Shown: one piece after another, positions 11,575 through 24,120 of the stretch
Layout: each line of letters opens with the position of its first letter
How positions within the stretch are numbered: the first letter of the stretch is position 1
DNA from: Anopheles merus
Lineage: Eukaryota > Arthropoda > Insecta > Diptera > Culicidae
DNA: 64,000 nt
Direction: 5' to 3'
Assembly (NCBI RefSeq): GCF_017562075.2
Contig: NC_054083.1
Location: 46,408,942-46,472,941 of the forward strand
The notes under the pieces: generated by a model
The model's input: the letters and a program-made list of their open reading frames with translations, nothing else
What the model was told of the DNA's origin: nothing
Database searches by the model: none
Translations under genes and position numbers: made by a program

Positions 11575-11689
11575 AGATGGTTGTTTTTATGGTTTTGGAA
11601 TGATCCTAAGATACGGGAAAGGTACACGATACCCTGATTGAAATAGGAACAGTTTTAGAAATGGAATAAGCTCCAAACAGATCCAGGAA

Positions 11690-12000
11690 ATGTATAGGTT
11701 AGAGAGCAGTTTTAGGATCTGAATGGGGCCCAGGAGCTGGTGTAAGTTTCAGGACTGGTATGAGTTTTAGGATCCGTTCCAGCGCCGGCATAGGTTCAGG
11801 ATCGGTTCCAGGACACCAACTGAGTTGGGATCTTGATGAAGACTGTAATGGGTTTGGGATCAGTTCAGAATCGTTCCTATTCCACGACTGTTCTAATAGC
11901 TGTAGGGATTTGGGCATGAGTTTCACATTCTGAATGGGTTCTACACAAGTTCCAGCACCTGTATGGATTCAAAATCAGTTCTAAGGCCGAGATCTGTTGT
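11690..12000. repeat. Degenerate tandem array with GGTTCAGGATC / GGTATGAGTT motifs
   Basis: Imperfect repeats of short phrases such as GGATCGGTTCCAGGA, GGTATGAGTTTTAGGATC and GTTCCAGCRCCGGTAT, with poorly conserved spacing of roughly 25-35 bp. A minus-strand translation gives only repetitive Leu/Pro/Glu sequence, so I treat it as a decayed tandem repeat, not a gene. Similar phrases resume at 12455-12570. Confidence 0.6.
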
Positions 12001-12430
12001 TAGTCCGATTCCGACTCCAGCAAAATCCGAATCACTAGTTCTTCGCGAAGTTGCCCGAAGTCGATCGGAGTTGGAGTCGATCTGGTCATAGTCATCCGGA
12101 AACGGAGTTGGACGGAGTCAAGAGGAGCCCTCCGGTGCAATTTTGCTTGTGATAAGCCATTTCATTTCGTTTTGTTTTTTTTTCTTTCACTTTGCGCGTG
12201 CTCTTCGTGTACAGGCCTTTGTGTCGAAGGCCGACTCCGAACGACTCCGAACAACTCTGACGACTCCGAACAACTCTGACGACTCCGAACGATTCCGAAC
12301 GAATTCGGATGACTTCTTAGGACTCCGATTACGAACGACTTCGGGCGATTCCGAACGATTCCGAACGACTCCGGATAAAACTGGGTGGACCCTTCGAAGT
12401 TGACTCCTGATTTTTGCCATCTTTACCCAT
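12001..12430. repeat. Degenerate GACTCCGAAC array with inverted flank
   Basis: From 12233 to about 12374 there are about a dozen 9-10 bp units of the form GACTCCGAAC, GATTCCGAAC or AACTCTGAC. At 12000-12120 the opposite orientation appears (GGAGTTGGAGTC, CGGAGTTGGACGGAGTC), so the two blocks form a loose inverted pair around about 110 bp of unrelated T-rich sequence. This is repetitive non-coding DNA of unknown family. Confidence 0.65.
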
Positions 12431-12454
12431 CACTATTCAAGATTTTTTGCAGAG

Positions 12455-12570
12455 TCGCTATATGTTCGGTATCAGTTCCAAGACCAGGTATAGGGTCAGG
12501 ACCAATTCTAAGACATGCATGAATTAGGAATCATTTCCAGGACCGGTATGAGTTGTGAATCGGCATGAGT
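12455..12570. repeat. Second block of degenerate GTTCCAGGACCGGTATGAG-type repeats
   Basis: Phrases such as GGTATCAGTTCCAAGACC, GGTCAGGACCAATTCTAAGAC and TTCCAGGACCGGTATGAG restate the motif of the array at 11690-12000. The GACTCCGAAC block is therefore embedded inside, or inserted into, one larger repeat region. Confidence 0.5.
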
Positions 12571-15500
12571 TCCGATTGATGTGCCCCTTGGATTTAAAAG
12601 GATTTAAGAAACCTTGACTGGATATTATAGAAAACGAGCTTCACAGTTCATCAAATATCATATAAATTCCTCTATACAATTCTCAAGGAACCAGTGCATT
12701 ACAAAATAATTGAATTTTTCAATACACCTGTGCAAAATTTCAATATTCCCCTAGGTAATTGTAGGCCCATAATCACACCAATAAAGCTCTGATAACTGTC
12801 TAACCACATTCTCCTCTAAGAAACACTTGTCTTATTAGCTAACTCCCTCACGATCGACTCCGTACACCCTCTCGCAACAATTATCGATCCTAGCGAGTAG
12901 TAGTGAACGCACTTAAAAATGCTCCATACATTACGGTCATTAAAAATTGCCAATAAAACAACTCGCAACTCCGGCGCCAATGCAAATCACACCGTGTTTG
13001 CCTTAGAATTGATTGGTCCCAATGTACGGCTGCTAGTAAGCTCTATAAAAGGGAACGTGTGGTGTAATTTTGGAGAATGTGATTTATGAAGCACACTTGC
13101 TACACAATCACATCACGTCGCATCGCACGTTTGAGTGAATCAATTTTAGTATTTTTGGTACTTTGGTGAAGGGCCTCATGGAAGGGGGCTTTGAAACGGA
13201 AAGCAATCATAAACGCTGTCCGGCAACAAATATTTTCGGGTGGGTGCTTATGTGGATGCGTGAGTGTTTACTATGCCCGGGCGCAATCGATGAAGTCATT
13301 AATGGTGGTGGTCGGTACAAGTTAATGTTCATTTCGCGGTTTCAATATCAAACATAACCGGCGAACAACGAATTTCCCAAGGTCTCACAATGCTCAAAAT
13401 TCAATTAAATCTGAATCTAGTCAAACATCTCCCTAGCGAACCGCCATCGCTTGCCATATGTGGGGCGCCGCACATGGCGATCAGGCCGTTGTAAGAGCGA
13501 ACCATTTTAGCCCAATATTTATGCACCAAAAAGCCAGTTACAGTTAGTTTAGTCTTTTTTTTTTGCGTTTTCGGCCGCTAGATCGGCCTTACGAGCAGCA
13601 TTTTTCTCCTGTTTCTTCCCATCTCCGCGTTCCTTACACCCAATAGATTGGTCAATTTACAGTTCATCCAATTTTCCACCAAAAACCAGGTGGAAAGCGT
13701 CCGTTTTTGTCCCTTTTTTCTTCTTTTTTTCTTCAAAGTGAACTCGCCATTCACGTTATGCAAATCGGTGTCCGCGATTATCCAACCCATCGAACGGCTC
13801 TCGCCCATCGCACGTGATAGCGAAGCTTGGCCCGGGAAAATGGTCAAAAAATTCATTAAATCTGATTGCCACTGATCTTATCGCATTTTGGTCGGTGGGT
13901 TTGAGAGTTGGTTTTTCATCCCCTGGCTTTCTCCTACCATTTCAGAGCGACCACTTCCAAACAAACAATCCCAACATGGTTCACCTCCAGAAAGGGAGTC
14001 ACACATACGCGCGCCCGCGCCTGAAAGCTCAAATCATCATTCCAATCGAAGCCTAAAGAGAGCGAGAGAGAGAGAGAGAGCGGGTGGCTTCAAAAAGAAA
14101 AGCACAAAGGTAAATCCACCCAGCCAGATGCCACACACCTAAACGGTGCCATCCAGCACGCCAGCGGAAAGGGCACAGAAAATGCCAGAAATCGAATGCA
14201 AACAGCTTTCCGCTACATTTGCTCCCGAATTCCTCGGCACGAAAGATGCCAAACGGGCCCTCCCCCCGGCCCTTTGGTGCGGCCTATTTTTCGCCGGTCC
14301 GAAGGTTTCGTGGTGTCGGTCGGGTCGGTCAGGACGTCGTTTATCGTTTCGGGATAGGTTATGGTTTTCGACCGGTGGTCGGAGGTTCGGAGGTTGGTCG
14401 CTGTCCCATGCCGTATGAATCTCGGTTTGCATGCATGCTGGCCCGAGATCACAGACACCGGGACGCTACACCGCTTTGGATGGTAGCCATCATCAGGGTG
14501 TTGTTGGTTGGCGCTTTTGGAATGGTTTTTTTTTCTCCCTTTTTTTTTTGAATTCTACTAAAGGTCACAGAAATTATGCCACATGCAAGCGAAGCAAAAC
14601 GGAATGTAAGGGATGTTTTGGGATGTTTTAATGATTCATCTTTGCTTAAAGTTGAACTGTGTCGGAAAAGGAAAAGATGGTAAGATTAATGAGAAAAGAA
14701 CAGAAGAGCTTGGCAAACTAATGTTTGTGGTTACAATCAAGCTTTAGTCTTGAAAGGGTAGTTTTGCTTCAATAATTGCATACATTTTGGCGCATAATTG
14801 ATGCTGAAGTTGCAAGCGGGCCGTAACGATTACAAAAGCTATCATTGTGCATACCTTTAGGCGCTTAGAAAGGCCAATGAAGGGAAGTGATTATTACTAT
14901 TAATAAATCCGATAAAATTATCTGCGTTGAGACAAAAACTAAACTAAACTAAGTGAAAAAGTACAAAATACGTTCCTTTTAGTAGTCTCCCACCTACCCT
15001 ACTGCCAATAAATTTGGCCTATCAAACAATTCCCTCACGTAGCGCTCATCAAAACGCAAAACCATCGCAAACGCACCCAGCAAAACCATCGCAAAGCCCA
15101 ACAAACTGCCACTAACTTCCCGGAACTCCTTAGCATGCGTGGTTAATTGACATGTACTCCCAGTACTCCAACCCCATTAACTACCCCCTCCCTCCGATGC
15201 TACGGTGGAGCTAGAATGGCTTCAGCCCCCTTCCACCGCAAACGCTGCCCATTTTGCCCCGCTGCTGAAACGCAACCCTTAGGGCTAGGGATGGAGTGTC
15301 CAAAATTTAACTGCCTGATTAATGAGCCATTATCGAAACGGAGCGAGCAAACACATTTACATCTTTTGGGAGGAGGGGAAGGGGCTCCAGACTGTCGATT
15401 GAAACGGTCGAAAAGAACGGTTTTGTCCAAGGTGTTGTCGTCGTTGTTGTACGGCAAAAGGTGTTTCAACGGAATCTTGGGAGTCGTCAAGTCGATTGCC

Positions 15501-17937
15501 ACCTCATGAAGGTGTCGGTGGTGCTACGCGATTGGGTTACCTTGCTGGAGCCGAGTGGCAGGTAAGGTAGAGGAAGCGGTGGACAAGCACGATTAGGTTA
15601 TTAATTAGGTGTGGTTGCACAGTTTATGGGAAATTTGAAGACGCTTAAACCTGGTACTCGTTTCCGAATGTACTGTTGGAATATTTTTACAGCCTTGTTG
15701 GGCTGTTGTTTGTAAAGAGATCGAGGCAATTTGGTGCCTTCAAGTATCGAAAACGATTAAATACATTATAATCCATAATAAACTCGATTATGTTATACAT
15801 GTTGCATAGCTGCAGGCGCTATTTCGTGTATAGATTCAACTAGAACGATGCTTTCTAAGCCTTTTTCTTTTTTTCCAGAGCATATTTTCCAACACAAATT
15901 AGCCTGTTTATATATTGTACCCCTAACATTACCCCAGCTCTTCTTACAGCCCTTAATGGGCCATTCAGGAGCGTAGTGGAACGTCCCATTTCACCATGCA
16001 CCATTCCATCCGAGCCTAATCAATGTCGAAAGCAGCCCGGAGGAAGAAAATAAAATGGGTTGGTTCATGGTTTTGTTCACTCTTTCGCTCTTTGCGGTCG
16101 ATGCTCGAAGCTTTAAGTTCGGTTTTTTTTTCAATAGGGAACAGGATAGGCTTTAAAAAATAAAAATAAAAATAAAGAAAATTCATGAAAATTCTATAAA
16201 GTAACGTCGACTAAATGATTTAGTAGTGGCAAAAATTCTTCTGAGGTTGAAAACATAAATATTAAAATTAAATGGATTACAATAGGTAACACTTATCAAG
16301 TAAAAAAGAACCGATAAACGTACACAAATAATGAAAAAAAAATGTGAAAAATGTGCAAAACTTATTAAATTTACCATAAATATCAATTGTTGCCTGTTCC
16401 GACCAAATGGCAATGCCAAAGCAAAACAGCATCAACAGTAATGCTTTAAATAATCCCCCTTCTTCCCTTTCCCCCATCCAGCACCCTACCCATAAGCTAG
16501 CTAATAATCATTTCTGCTTGCGTTAATCGTTTGCTTTTGCGTTCATTAAAAAGTCCAACACGGCAAACCAACGGCCCAAAATGCCGTAACCGTAACAAAA
16601 GCCCGATCTAATCATCCCCGTTGCACCCGTGTTGCCGGTACGTATACATAACCTTAAATCACGATTTAATGTTGCCACATTGATAGTAATTATAATATTT
16701 TTGCACGCGTTGCTCGCTGTTGCGCCGCGAAGCGTAGGAGTGAGCGTTTTTGATCCTTTCCAACGATTGAACGATCTCCCTCGCAAGCGAGCGAGCGTTG
16801 ATGTGACTCACGGAAACGGTTTTGCCTGGTATATTTTTTTTCTTCTTCTCCCTTCGCTCAACATTGCGTCACATAATCCGAATGTATAGTGTGTGCTTGA
16901 TGGGGATGCCTCTCCCCCCATCGGATGACTGTGACGCCAGCAAAGTAGCGATGGAGCCAGATTTCGCGCACGAAGGACGGCTCATCCATTCAGCAGGGGA
17001 AAATGTCGCTTCCATTCCTTCCTGACCTTTGGCACGATTGCACGGGAATGTTACAGCTGGTCGATGGAAATCGTCTTTTTTGCTCGTTGCTCGTTGCTGC
17101 TCGTGTTCGTTGCAGAAAGTTCTGCAGAATAGCGACGCATTCCCAGCAATGCACGTGTCAGCTTGGAAATGTGCAATAAAAGAAGCTCATCGTCACACAC
17201 GCGTCAGGTATACGCGTAGGTTTCTTCAATGGAATCTATCGACAGTTGAATTCAAACCAAGCGTATGCCACTTTACTAAGCTCTAAAAAGAAAACGCATG
17301 AAACATCACAACGTGGAGCCAACCACGTGACAGCGTACAGCGCGTGAAGGATAGATACACAACGCCACTGAAAGGATGCTGAACTCTAGAACCACTGCTC
17401 ACACACACAGTAGAAGAGAGATAGAGCCGGAGGTTGAGTTTGTCTTTTTCGTCCAACTTCTGCTTGGCTGCTGCGTACGATTTTTGGACGATCGATTCCA
17501 ACTGGCGCCATGCTGTCCTCAATAAACATCATGCGCTATGCGTCCGATTATGGCGCTCGCGAAAGAGTAGCATTTCAGCACGTTCTGCTACTGCTCTCTG
17601 GCCGCCCGTTTCGCTGAGCCACTGCTGGGTTTTGTGCATTTCCACCAAGAGGGAAATAAAGAATGGCAAAAGAGTCTCGCTCGCCTCCTTTTGGGGCTTT
17701 GGGTTTTGGTACAATTAGTAGGTCAACTTCTTTTTCATCATACCGATCTTTGGCCGTGTTTGATTTGTCTGCCAGGAGATAGAGCAGTGCTGTGTACGTG
17801 TGTGGTCGTGGGTAGCACTTAGAAATGTTATTGTTACATTTTTCTGGAGAATATAGAGTGTTTCCTTAAACATAAACTTGCGTTTCTAACGATGAACGAT
17901 AACGAAATAGCATACTATCAGGGGCATTTTATAGCAT
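12571..17937. other. Intergenic sequence between Mcm7 and the foldback element
   Basis: About 5.4 kb without a recognisable gene. The open frames are short, overlap on both strands and lack protein-like composition. Minor features are a TATA-like box at 13044-13050, a GA run at about 14059-14080, and A- or T-rich tracts. I see no RNA gene or transposon coding sequence. Confidence 0.5.
13044..13050 (+). promoter_or_regulatory. Orphan TATA-box-like element
   Basis: TATAAAA followed by GGG, in a moderately GC-rich stretch, with CATCACGTCG some 65 bp downstream. The first ATG after it, at 13178, opens only a 59-codon frame of no recognisable family. It could be a real TATA promoter of a small gene or a chance match. 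Confidence 0.25.
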
Positions 17938-17939
17938 TA

Positions 17940-18166
17940 CAGGGTTTCCCACGATTTATTGGTCAGTTCCCATGATTTTTTGGTGCGTTCCCACGATTTT
18001 TTGGCGGTATCCCATAGATTTTTGGTTCGTTCCCATAATTTATTGGTATTTTCCGATTGGATATCAATTCTGGGAAAGGACCAAAAAATCGTGGGAACGC
18101 ACCAAAAAAATATGGGAACCCACCAAAAATTGATCGGAACCGACCAATAAATCGTGGGAAACCCTG
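17940..18166. mobile_element. Foldback MITE-like element, 227 bp, TA target site
   Basis: The element begins CAGGGTTTCCCACGATTTAT and ends with its exact reverse complement. It is flanked by TA at 17938-17939 and TA at 18167-18168, the target site of Tc1/mariner-class elements. Each arm is made of 21 bp tandem subrepeats around a TTCCCAYGATTTWTTGGT core: five in the left arm, and a similar set in opposite orientation in the right. The arms meet at about 18055-18075. There is no coding capacity, so it must have moved through a transposase supplied elsewhere. The structure is seen directly; the superfamily is inferred from the TA duplication. Confidence 0.8.
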
Positions 18167-18168
18167 TA

Positions 18169-20839
18169 AGTAGAGCTGGTAGCAGGAAATTGTGCAATTC
18201 AAGGAGTTTCTTTCCACACATAAGTTTTGACAACAATTTTCACAATTGGTACATTATGGGCTTAAAGTTTGTCGTTAAGAAACTGGTATATGCTGTTCTT
18301 TTGTACAAAAATATTGCATAAATTTAGGTGCAAAAGATTTGATTGTGTGTATAGGAAAGAAAAACGCCTTTAATTATGCAATCAGCTCATCAAAATCACC
18401 TTTTGACATTATTTAAATCGCTTTTGATGAATGAAAGCTTTATATTTGAATGGTATCTAAAAAATTAGAGATTTTTTTTTCAAAATTGAGCATCATTTTC
18501 TGCATCAGTAAAAATAAAACTCACTCCTGATTTTAAAATATACATTCAAAACATCCCCGCGCGGGCAAACCGAAGCACCAACCTCACTTAACCACCTACA
18601 GCAACAACAGCAAACTATAATGCACCACACCACAGCCTTCGAAAACACTTTAAATCAAACCATGCACTTGCCGTTCCGGTTTCGCCCTTCGCTCCTCTTC
18701 CGGCTTCAGCCAAAAAACAGCAAACGCTCTGAAACGTATTGCGCTCAGGTTGTCTGTTGCCAACTTTTAAATGGTTCAAAATGCTCGGCTGGTGCTTTTA
18801 TTCGGCAGCAAAGGAGTTTTAGCATTTGTCGCAAGATAGTCCCGCTTGCAGGTTTAGTAGTGTTGCGGAAGAGCCACGTTTTATGGCCGCTATCAGTCGA
18901 GAGTTGTTTAGCTTAGCTTCCCTTTCCAGCCAAAGCGGTGGGGTGTATTTATTTATTTATTTAGCCCAAAAGTTTCCACTACAAATCATTTAAGGTGGAA
19001 CAGCGGGGGAACCCGGGTGAATATAAAATATTCGCACACAGCAAAACACTTTGGCAAATCGATGCGAAAGATAAAAAAAAGATTTAACACAACAAAACCA
19101 AAAACCTCACGCCGTTCTATACAAGTTTCAAGAGCAATAAGCGACAGCACTGATGTAGTCCTGGGCAGTGGCAAGAATATGCAATAAATATGGACGATTT
19201 TTTTTTTTTTTGCATTTCACTAGTCCTTCTTCAGCTGATGATAAATCTCAAAACTCTAGGCCTCACTGCTCGTGACAGGGCGCTGCTGCAGACAGACAGA
19301 GAGTAGCAGCATGCAATTCTCCATTTAAAAAAGGACGCAATGAAAACGGCGAGCTGAAAAAACATTTCCATAGTAAACATTTCCATCAATAATAATGGGT
19401 AGTACAGTCATAGTACAACGCGAGTTCAACAAAAAAAGTAGCAAAAGATATTAAATAATTTTCCAGCTACAGCATGATTTTGCATGAACAGCAGCAAAAG
19501 TCATTAAAACCAGCGCACAACAACATACTGCACAAGTTGTTGTTTATTTCATCGTACCTCCTCACAAAAAAAACGAACTTGCAAAGCTTAAAATATTCAT
19601 ATCACTGGTCAAAAACAAAAGAAAAAACCACACGAAAAAAGTTACATCTACTCGACACCTTGTTGTTGTTTCTTGCTGCCCGGGGAACATTTATGTGGCA
19701 GTGCAAGCATAAAACAAAAAGTCCATACAAGGTTTTTTTTTAAGAGGGGAAAAACATATTTTCCCACACTCGGTCTACGGTGGAAATAACAGAAAATAAC
19801 AAGGGGATGAATTTCAAGTCGGCCAGCCAGCCTGAAGCTGACCACACACACACGCACACGGGCACGGAACAGTCGGAACAGAAAAGTGGCCCTCCACCAC
19901 ACAGTGGCGCCACCGTTGCCAATAAATCAACCAATGTTTTTTGGCATCGGATCAGCAAGAATTGACCCAGTTACATCGCTGCTCTTACATCGCGAGGCTG
20001 TGGCAATGCACGGGTGCGTAGGTCAGGAGCACTAACGATGCACAGGGAGCGAAGGAAGCACAAAAAGTAGTTTGTCATATGAGACAGGATAGGGAAGAAC
20101 AAAACAAAAAACAGAGAAACTAGTACTTTTGCTCGATAAGAATGCCTGGACATAGGGGAAGCTTTAGAAGGCTATCGCGCGTACGGTGAAGCTTTTTGGG
20201 CTTCAAACTCTCTGAGCGAGGAACACATCGAAGTAAAGGGAAGCAGTAAAAGGGTGTGCAAGGGGTTTGATTTACTAGAATCATAGCTGTTTATAATCTG
20301 GTGCTTAGAAGTTGTGGCTGTGGATGACATTTTTATGGCTAACTGTTCGATTAAACGATAATATATGCACATACTTTGCATACTCACAGGCGCTTATTTA
20401 TTAGGACAAATGAGCGAATCTAAAAATCAGTGTTTTGCCTTAAAATATGCAATATGTATGAAAAAACGTTATTAAAAATGATTGAGCTGTTGTTTGAATA
20501 GAACAAGCTTGTAGAAAGCAATGATCAAATGTTCTGCATTTTAATACCAAGCAAACTAATGTTTCGGACTTGTAGTTTATACACAATAGAGTAATTGGTT
20601 TTAAAACTCTTAGCAAGATAAAGAGAGAGAGAGAGAGGCTAAAAGATGAACAAAATGTTGCAACTAATCATCGAAAAAACACACCCGTAAAGCACGCAAA
20701 AACACGCAAAACCAACGTCAACTTCAAAATCCTCCCATCAGCGCGCCTACATTTATGCAATTCGCGGTACGAATGTGGATATTTTTTGCACGACGAGGGA
20801 CGACCGCTCGAATAAGCAGAAAACCATTTTAATTTTCAC
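18169..20839. other. Intergenic sequence between the foldback element and the tandem duplication
   Basis: About 2.7 kb of AT-rich sequence, with a TTTA run at about 18948-18963 and short A/T tracts. I see no reading frame with protein-like composition, no RNA gene and no transposon ends. Confidence 0.5.
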
Positions 20840-22481
20840 CACACAAACACAATGATGCAATAATAGTTAAAAATGAATTACCTGCAGTTTGGATACGAAT
20901 CCAGCCGGTGCACCTGCCAGGGGACAGGACAGTTTAACCCCCCGCCTCACCAAAAAATCGTGGAAATGATGGCACAAAACAAGCCGCTACAATAAGAAAA
21001 ACACAACACGCCGTTTTATTTTGTTATTCGTTCAGAATAATATGTTTATTGTTTCCTCTCTTTCCTTATGCACAGTATCGGTTGGTTTGACGGGTTGTTT
21101 TTGTTGCAATTCTATTTTTCTTTTTTTTTTGCAGTGTGTTTGTGTTACTTTCCTGCTTTGCAGCTGGAGGGGTTCAATTTTTCAGCAAAACGTTTCCCTA
21201 CCGCTCGATGGCTATTTCACTTCCTTGTGTTTGTGTATATATTTTTGTTCATTTATGCGTTGTCCAGTGCGTTTATTCATTTTTTGCTTTTTACCCACAC
21301 CCTCTCTCTCCCTCTCTATTTCGCTCTCATTTGCACCGATTTTATCTCGCACCGAGAGACGGGGGGTGCAGATGGGGAGAAGCAAATCAATTCAAGTGGA
21401 GTAGGAGGACTCATCATTTAACACGCACTCATCGATCATCGATTGTGCCTGCCTAGGGGGAAGGAGGGCCCGTCTATTTTTCCTGCATTTGTGTATGTGT
21501 GCGCTTGTGAGGAGGTTGTATTGTGAGGTTGCTTCTTCCGTTTTTGTTTCAATTCGTTCCCTATTGCTATTGGTTAGCACATTGTCCTGCTTCGCTGAAT
21601 CACTTTTCTAGGTGCGTTTCATTCTGTTTACTTCTTGCCTGCTTTTCGACGACAACGACGACGAAGAAAAGGAAAAATAAAACAGAAAACAAAACCCTTC
21701 ATATCCTATTTGCCTACATATAATACACATTATTACGCTCGCATTGCGCGTTCACACACGGCACACGGGACTGTTGTAGGATGTGTGTGGATTGCAAATT
21801 TTCCGATCCATGATCCTGTCGCGCCTTTTTCTTCTCCGCTACGCCACCGCTTCGTTTCCAACAAGTTGCGTGCTTTCAAAACTATTCTTTAATATATATA
21901 CTTTTTTTTATATATATATATTACCATCCTAGATTCTACCTTATTTACTCATGCGCTTAGTTTAATTAATTTACCGTTTCTTTTTCTTGTTTCCATTTTT
22001 TTTTTACTTCCTGTGTTTGAACTGTATTTATTAGATAAATACAAAATAAATTGCGCTTTTTTCCACTCTGTTTTGCTTCACTGCACACTTCCACTTTCGT
22101 TATCGCGTTTTTTGTTGATTTTCGCCCCACTTTCATTTCTCCTGTTCGCTCTCCGAACAAGTTTTTTTTAACACTTATAATGGTAATAATTTTGCCGTAC
22201 AACTTCCTCCGTCGTCGGGATGAAGTCGTATGGGGGGAGTGGAGGGAGTAGGTAAGGAGGAGGGATGTTTGGTAAGTTTTGCCTTGTCCACGAAGCCTGC
22301 ACCTGCATAGCTAAACCGATTGCAAGCTTTAAGGGCTTTGAAAGCTTTTTTTCCCCGCTCCCTGTTTGCATGTTTACCACGGATTTCGAATTTTGTTCCA
22401 GCGCGTGCGCAAGCGTTGAAAATTTAGAACTACAGGAAGCGCTGTACGCTTACGAGACGGGATGAGGGAAAGGGAAAACAC
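20840..22481. repeat. Tandem duplication, left copy (unit 1,639 bp)
   Basis: This block recurs immediately to the right at an offset of 1,639 bp. The copies look identical except for length changes in three simple tracts (a T run near 21243, a TA run near 21911, a G run near 22234). On the minus strand, AATAAA occurs at 21015-21020 and 21045-21050, so the copy may carry a 3' end of the dally transcript. I see no credible protein. Confidence 0.95.
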
Positions 22482-24120
22482 ACAAACACAATGATGCAAT
22501 AATAGTTAAAAATGAATTACCTGCAGTTTGGATACGAATCCAGCCGGTGCACCTGCCAGGGGACAGGACAGTTTAACCCCCCGCCTCACCAAAAAATCGT
22601 GGAAATGATGGCACAAAACAAGCCGCTACAATAAGAAAAACACAACACGCCGTTTTATTTTGTTATTCGTTCAGAATAATATGTTTATTGTTTCCTCTCT
22701 TTCCTTATGCACAGTATCGGTTGGTTTGACGGGTTGTTTTTGTTGCAATTCTATTTTTCTTTTTTTTTTGCAGTGTGTTTGTGTTACTTTCCTGCTTTGC
22801 AGCTGGAGGGGTTCAATTTTTCAGCAAAACGTTTCCCTACCGCTCGATGGCTATTTCACTTCCTTGTGTTTGTGTATATATTTTTTGTTCATTTATGCGT
22901 TGTCCAGTGCGTTTATTCATTTTTTGCTTTTTACCCACACCCTCTCTCTCCCTCTCTATTTCGCTCTCATTTGCACCGATTTTATCTCGCACCGAGAGAC
23001 GGGGGGTGCAGATGGGGAGAAGCAAATCAATTCAAGTGGAGTAGGAGGACTCATCATTTAACACGCACTCATCGATCATCGATTGTGCCTGCCTAGGGGG
23101 AAGGAGGGCCCGTCTATTTTTCCTGCATTTGTGTATGTGTGCGCTTGTGAGGAGGTTGTATTGTGAGGTTGCTTCTTCCGTTTTTGTTTCAATTCGTTCC
23201 CTATTGCTATTGGTTAGCACATTGTCCTGCTTCGCTGAATCACTTTTCTAGGTGCGTTTCATTCTGTTTACTTCTTGCCTGCTTTTCGACGACAACGACG
23301 ACGAAGAAAAGGAAAAATAAAACAGAAAACAAAACCCTTCATATCCTATTTGCCTACATATAATACACATTATTACGCTCGCATTGCGCGTTCACACACG
23401 GCACACGGGACTGTTGTAGGATGTGTGTGGATTGCAAATTTTCCGATCCATGATCCTGTCGCGCCTTTTTCTTCTCCGCTACGCCACCGCTTCGTTTCCA
23501 ACAAGTTGCGTGCTTTCAAAACTATTCTTTAATATATATACTTTTTTTTATATATATATTACCATCCTAGATTCTACCTTATTTACTCATGCGCTTAGTT
23601 TAATTAATTTACCGTTTCTTTTTCTTGTTTCCATTTTTTTTTTACTTCCTGTGTTTGAACTGTATTTATTAGATAAATACAAAATAAATTGCGCTTTTTT
23701 CCACTCTGTTTTGCTTCACTGCACACTTCCACTTTCGTTATCGCGTTTTTTGTTGATTTTCGCCCCACTTTCATTTCTCCTGTTCGCTCTCCGAACAAGT
23801 TTTTTTTAACACTTATAATGGTAATAATTTTGCCGTACAACTTCCTCCGTCGTCGGGATGAAGTCGTATGGGGGGGAGTGGAGGGAGTAGGTAAGGAGGA
23901 GGGATGTTTGGTAAGTTTTGCCTTGTCCACGAAGCCTGCACCTGCATAGCTAAACCGATTGCAAGCTTTAAGGGCTTTGAAAGCTTTTTTTCCCCGCTCC
24001 CTGTTTGCATGTTTACCACGGATTTCGAATTTTGTTCCAGCGCGTGCGCAAGCGTTGAAAATTTAGAACTACAGGAAGCGCTGTACGCTTACGAGACGGG
24101 ATGAGGGAAAGGGAAAACAC
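22479..24120. repeat. Tandem duplication, right copy (unit 1,639 bp)
   Basis: Direct repeat of 20840-22481, sharing a few junction bases (CAC). Relative to the left copy it has one T more near 22883, two bases fewer in the TA run near 23555, and one G more near 23872, so the net length is equal. It ends where unique sequence TGTCACCCCC begins at 24121. Confidence 0.95.

Noticed and set aside
20891..20930. Exon-like 32 bp segment on the minus strand (CCTGGCAG acceptor, CTGCAG/GTAATT donor), repeated in the second duplication copy
   Set aside because: Too short and without a compatible partner exon or coding context; splice-like motifs of this strength are expected by chance over 16 kb.
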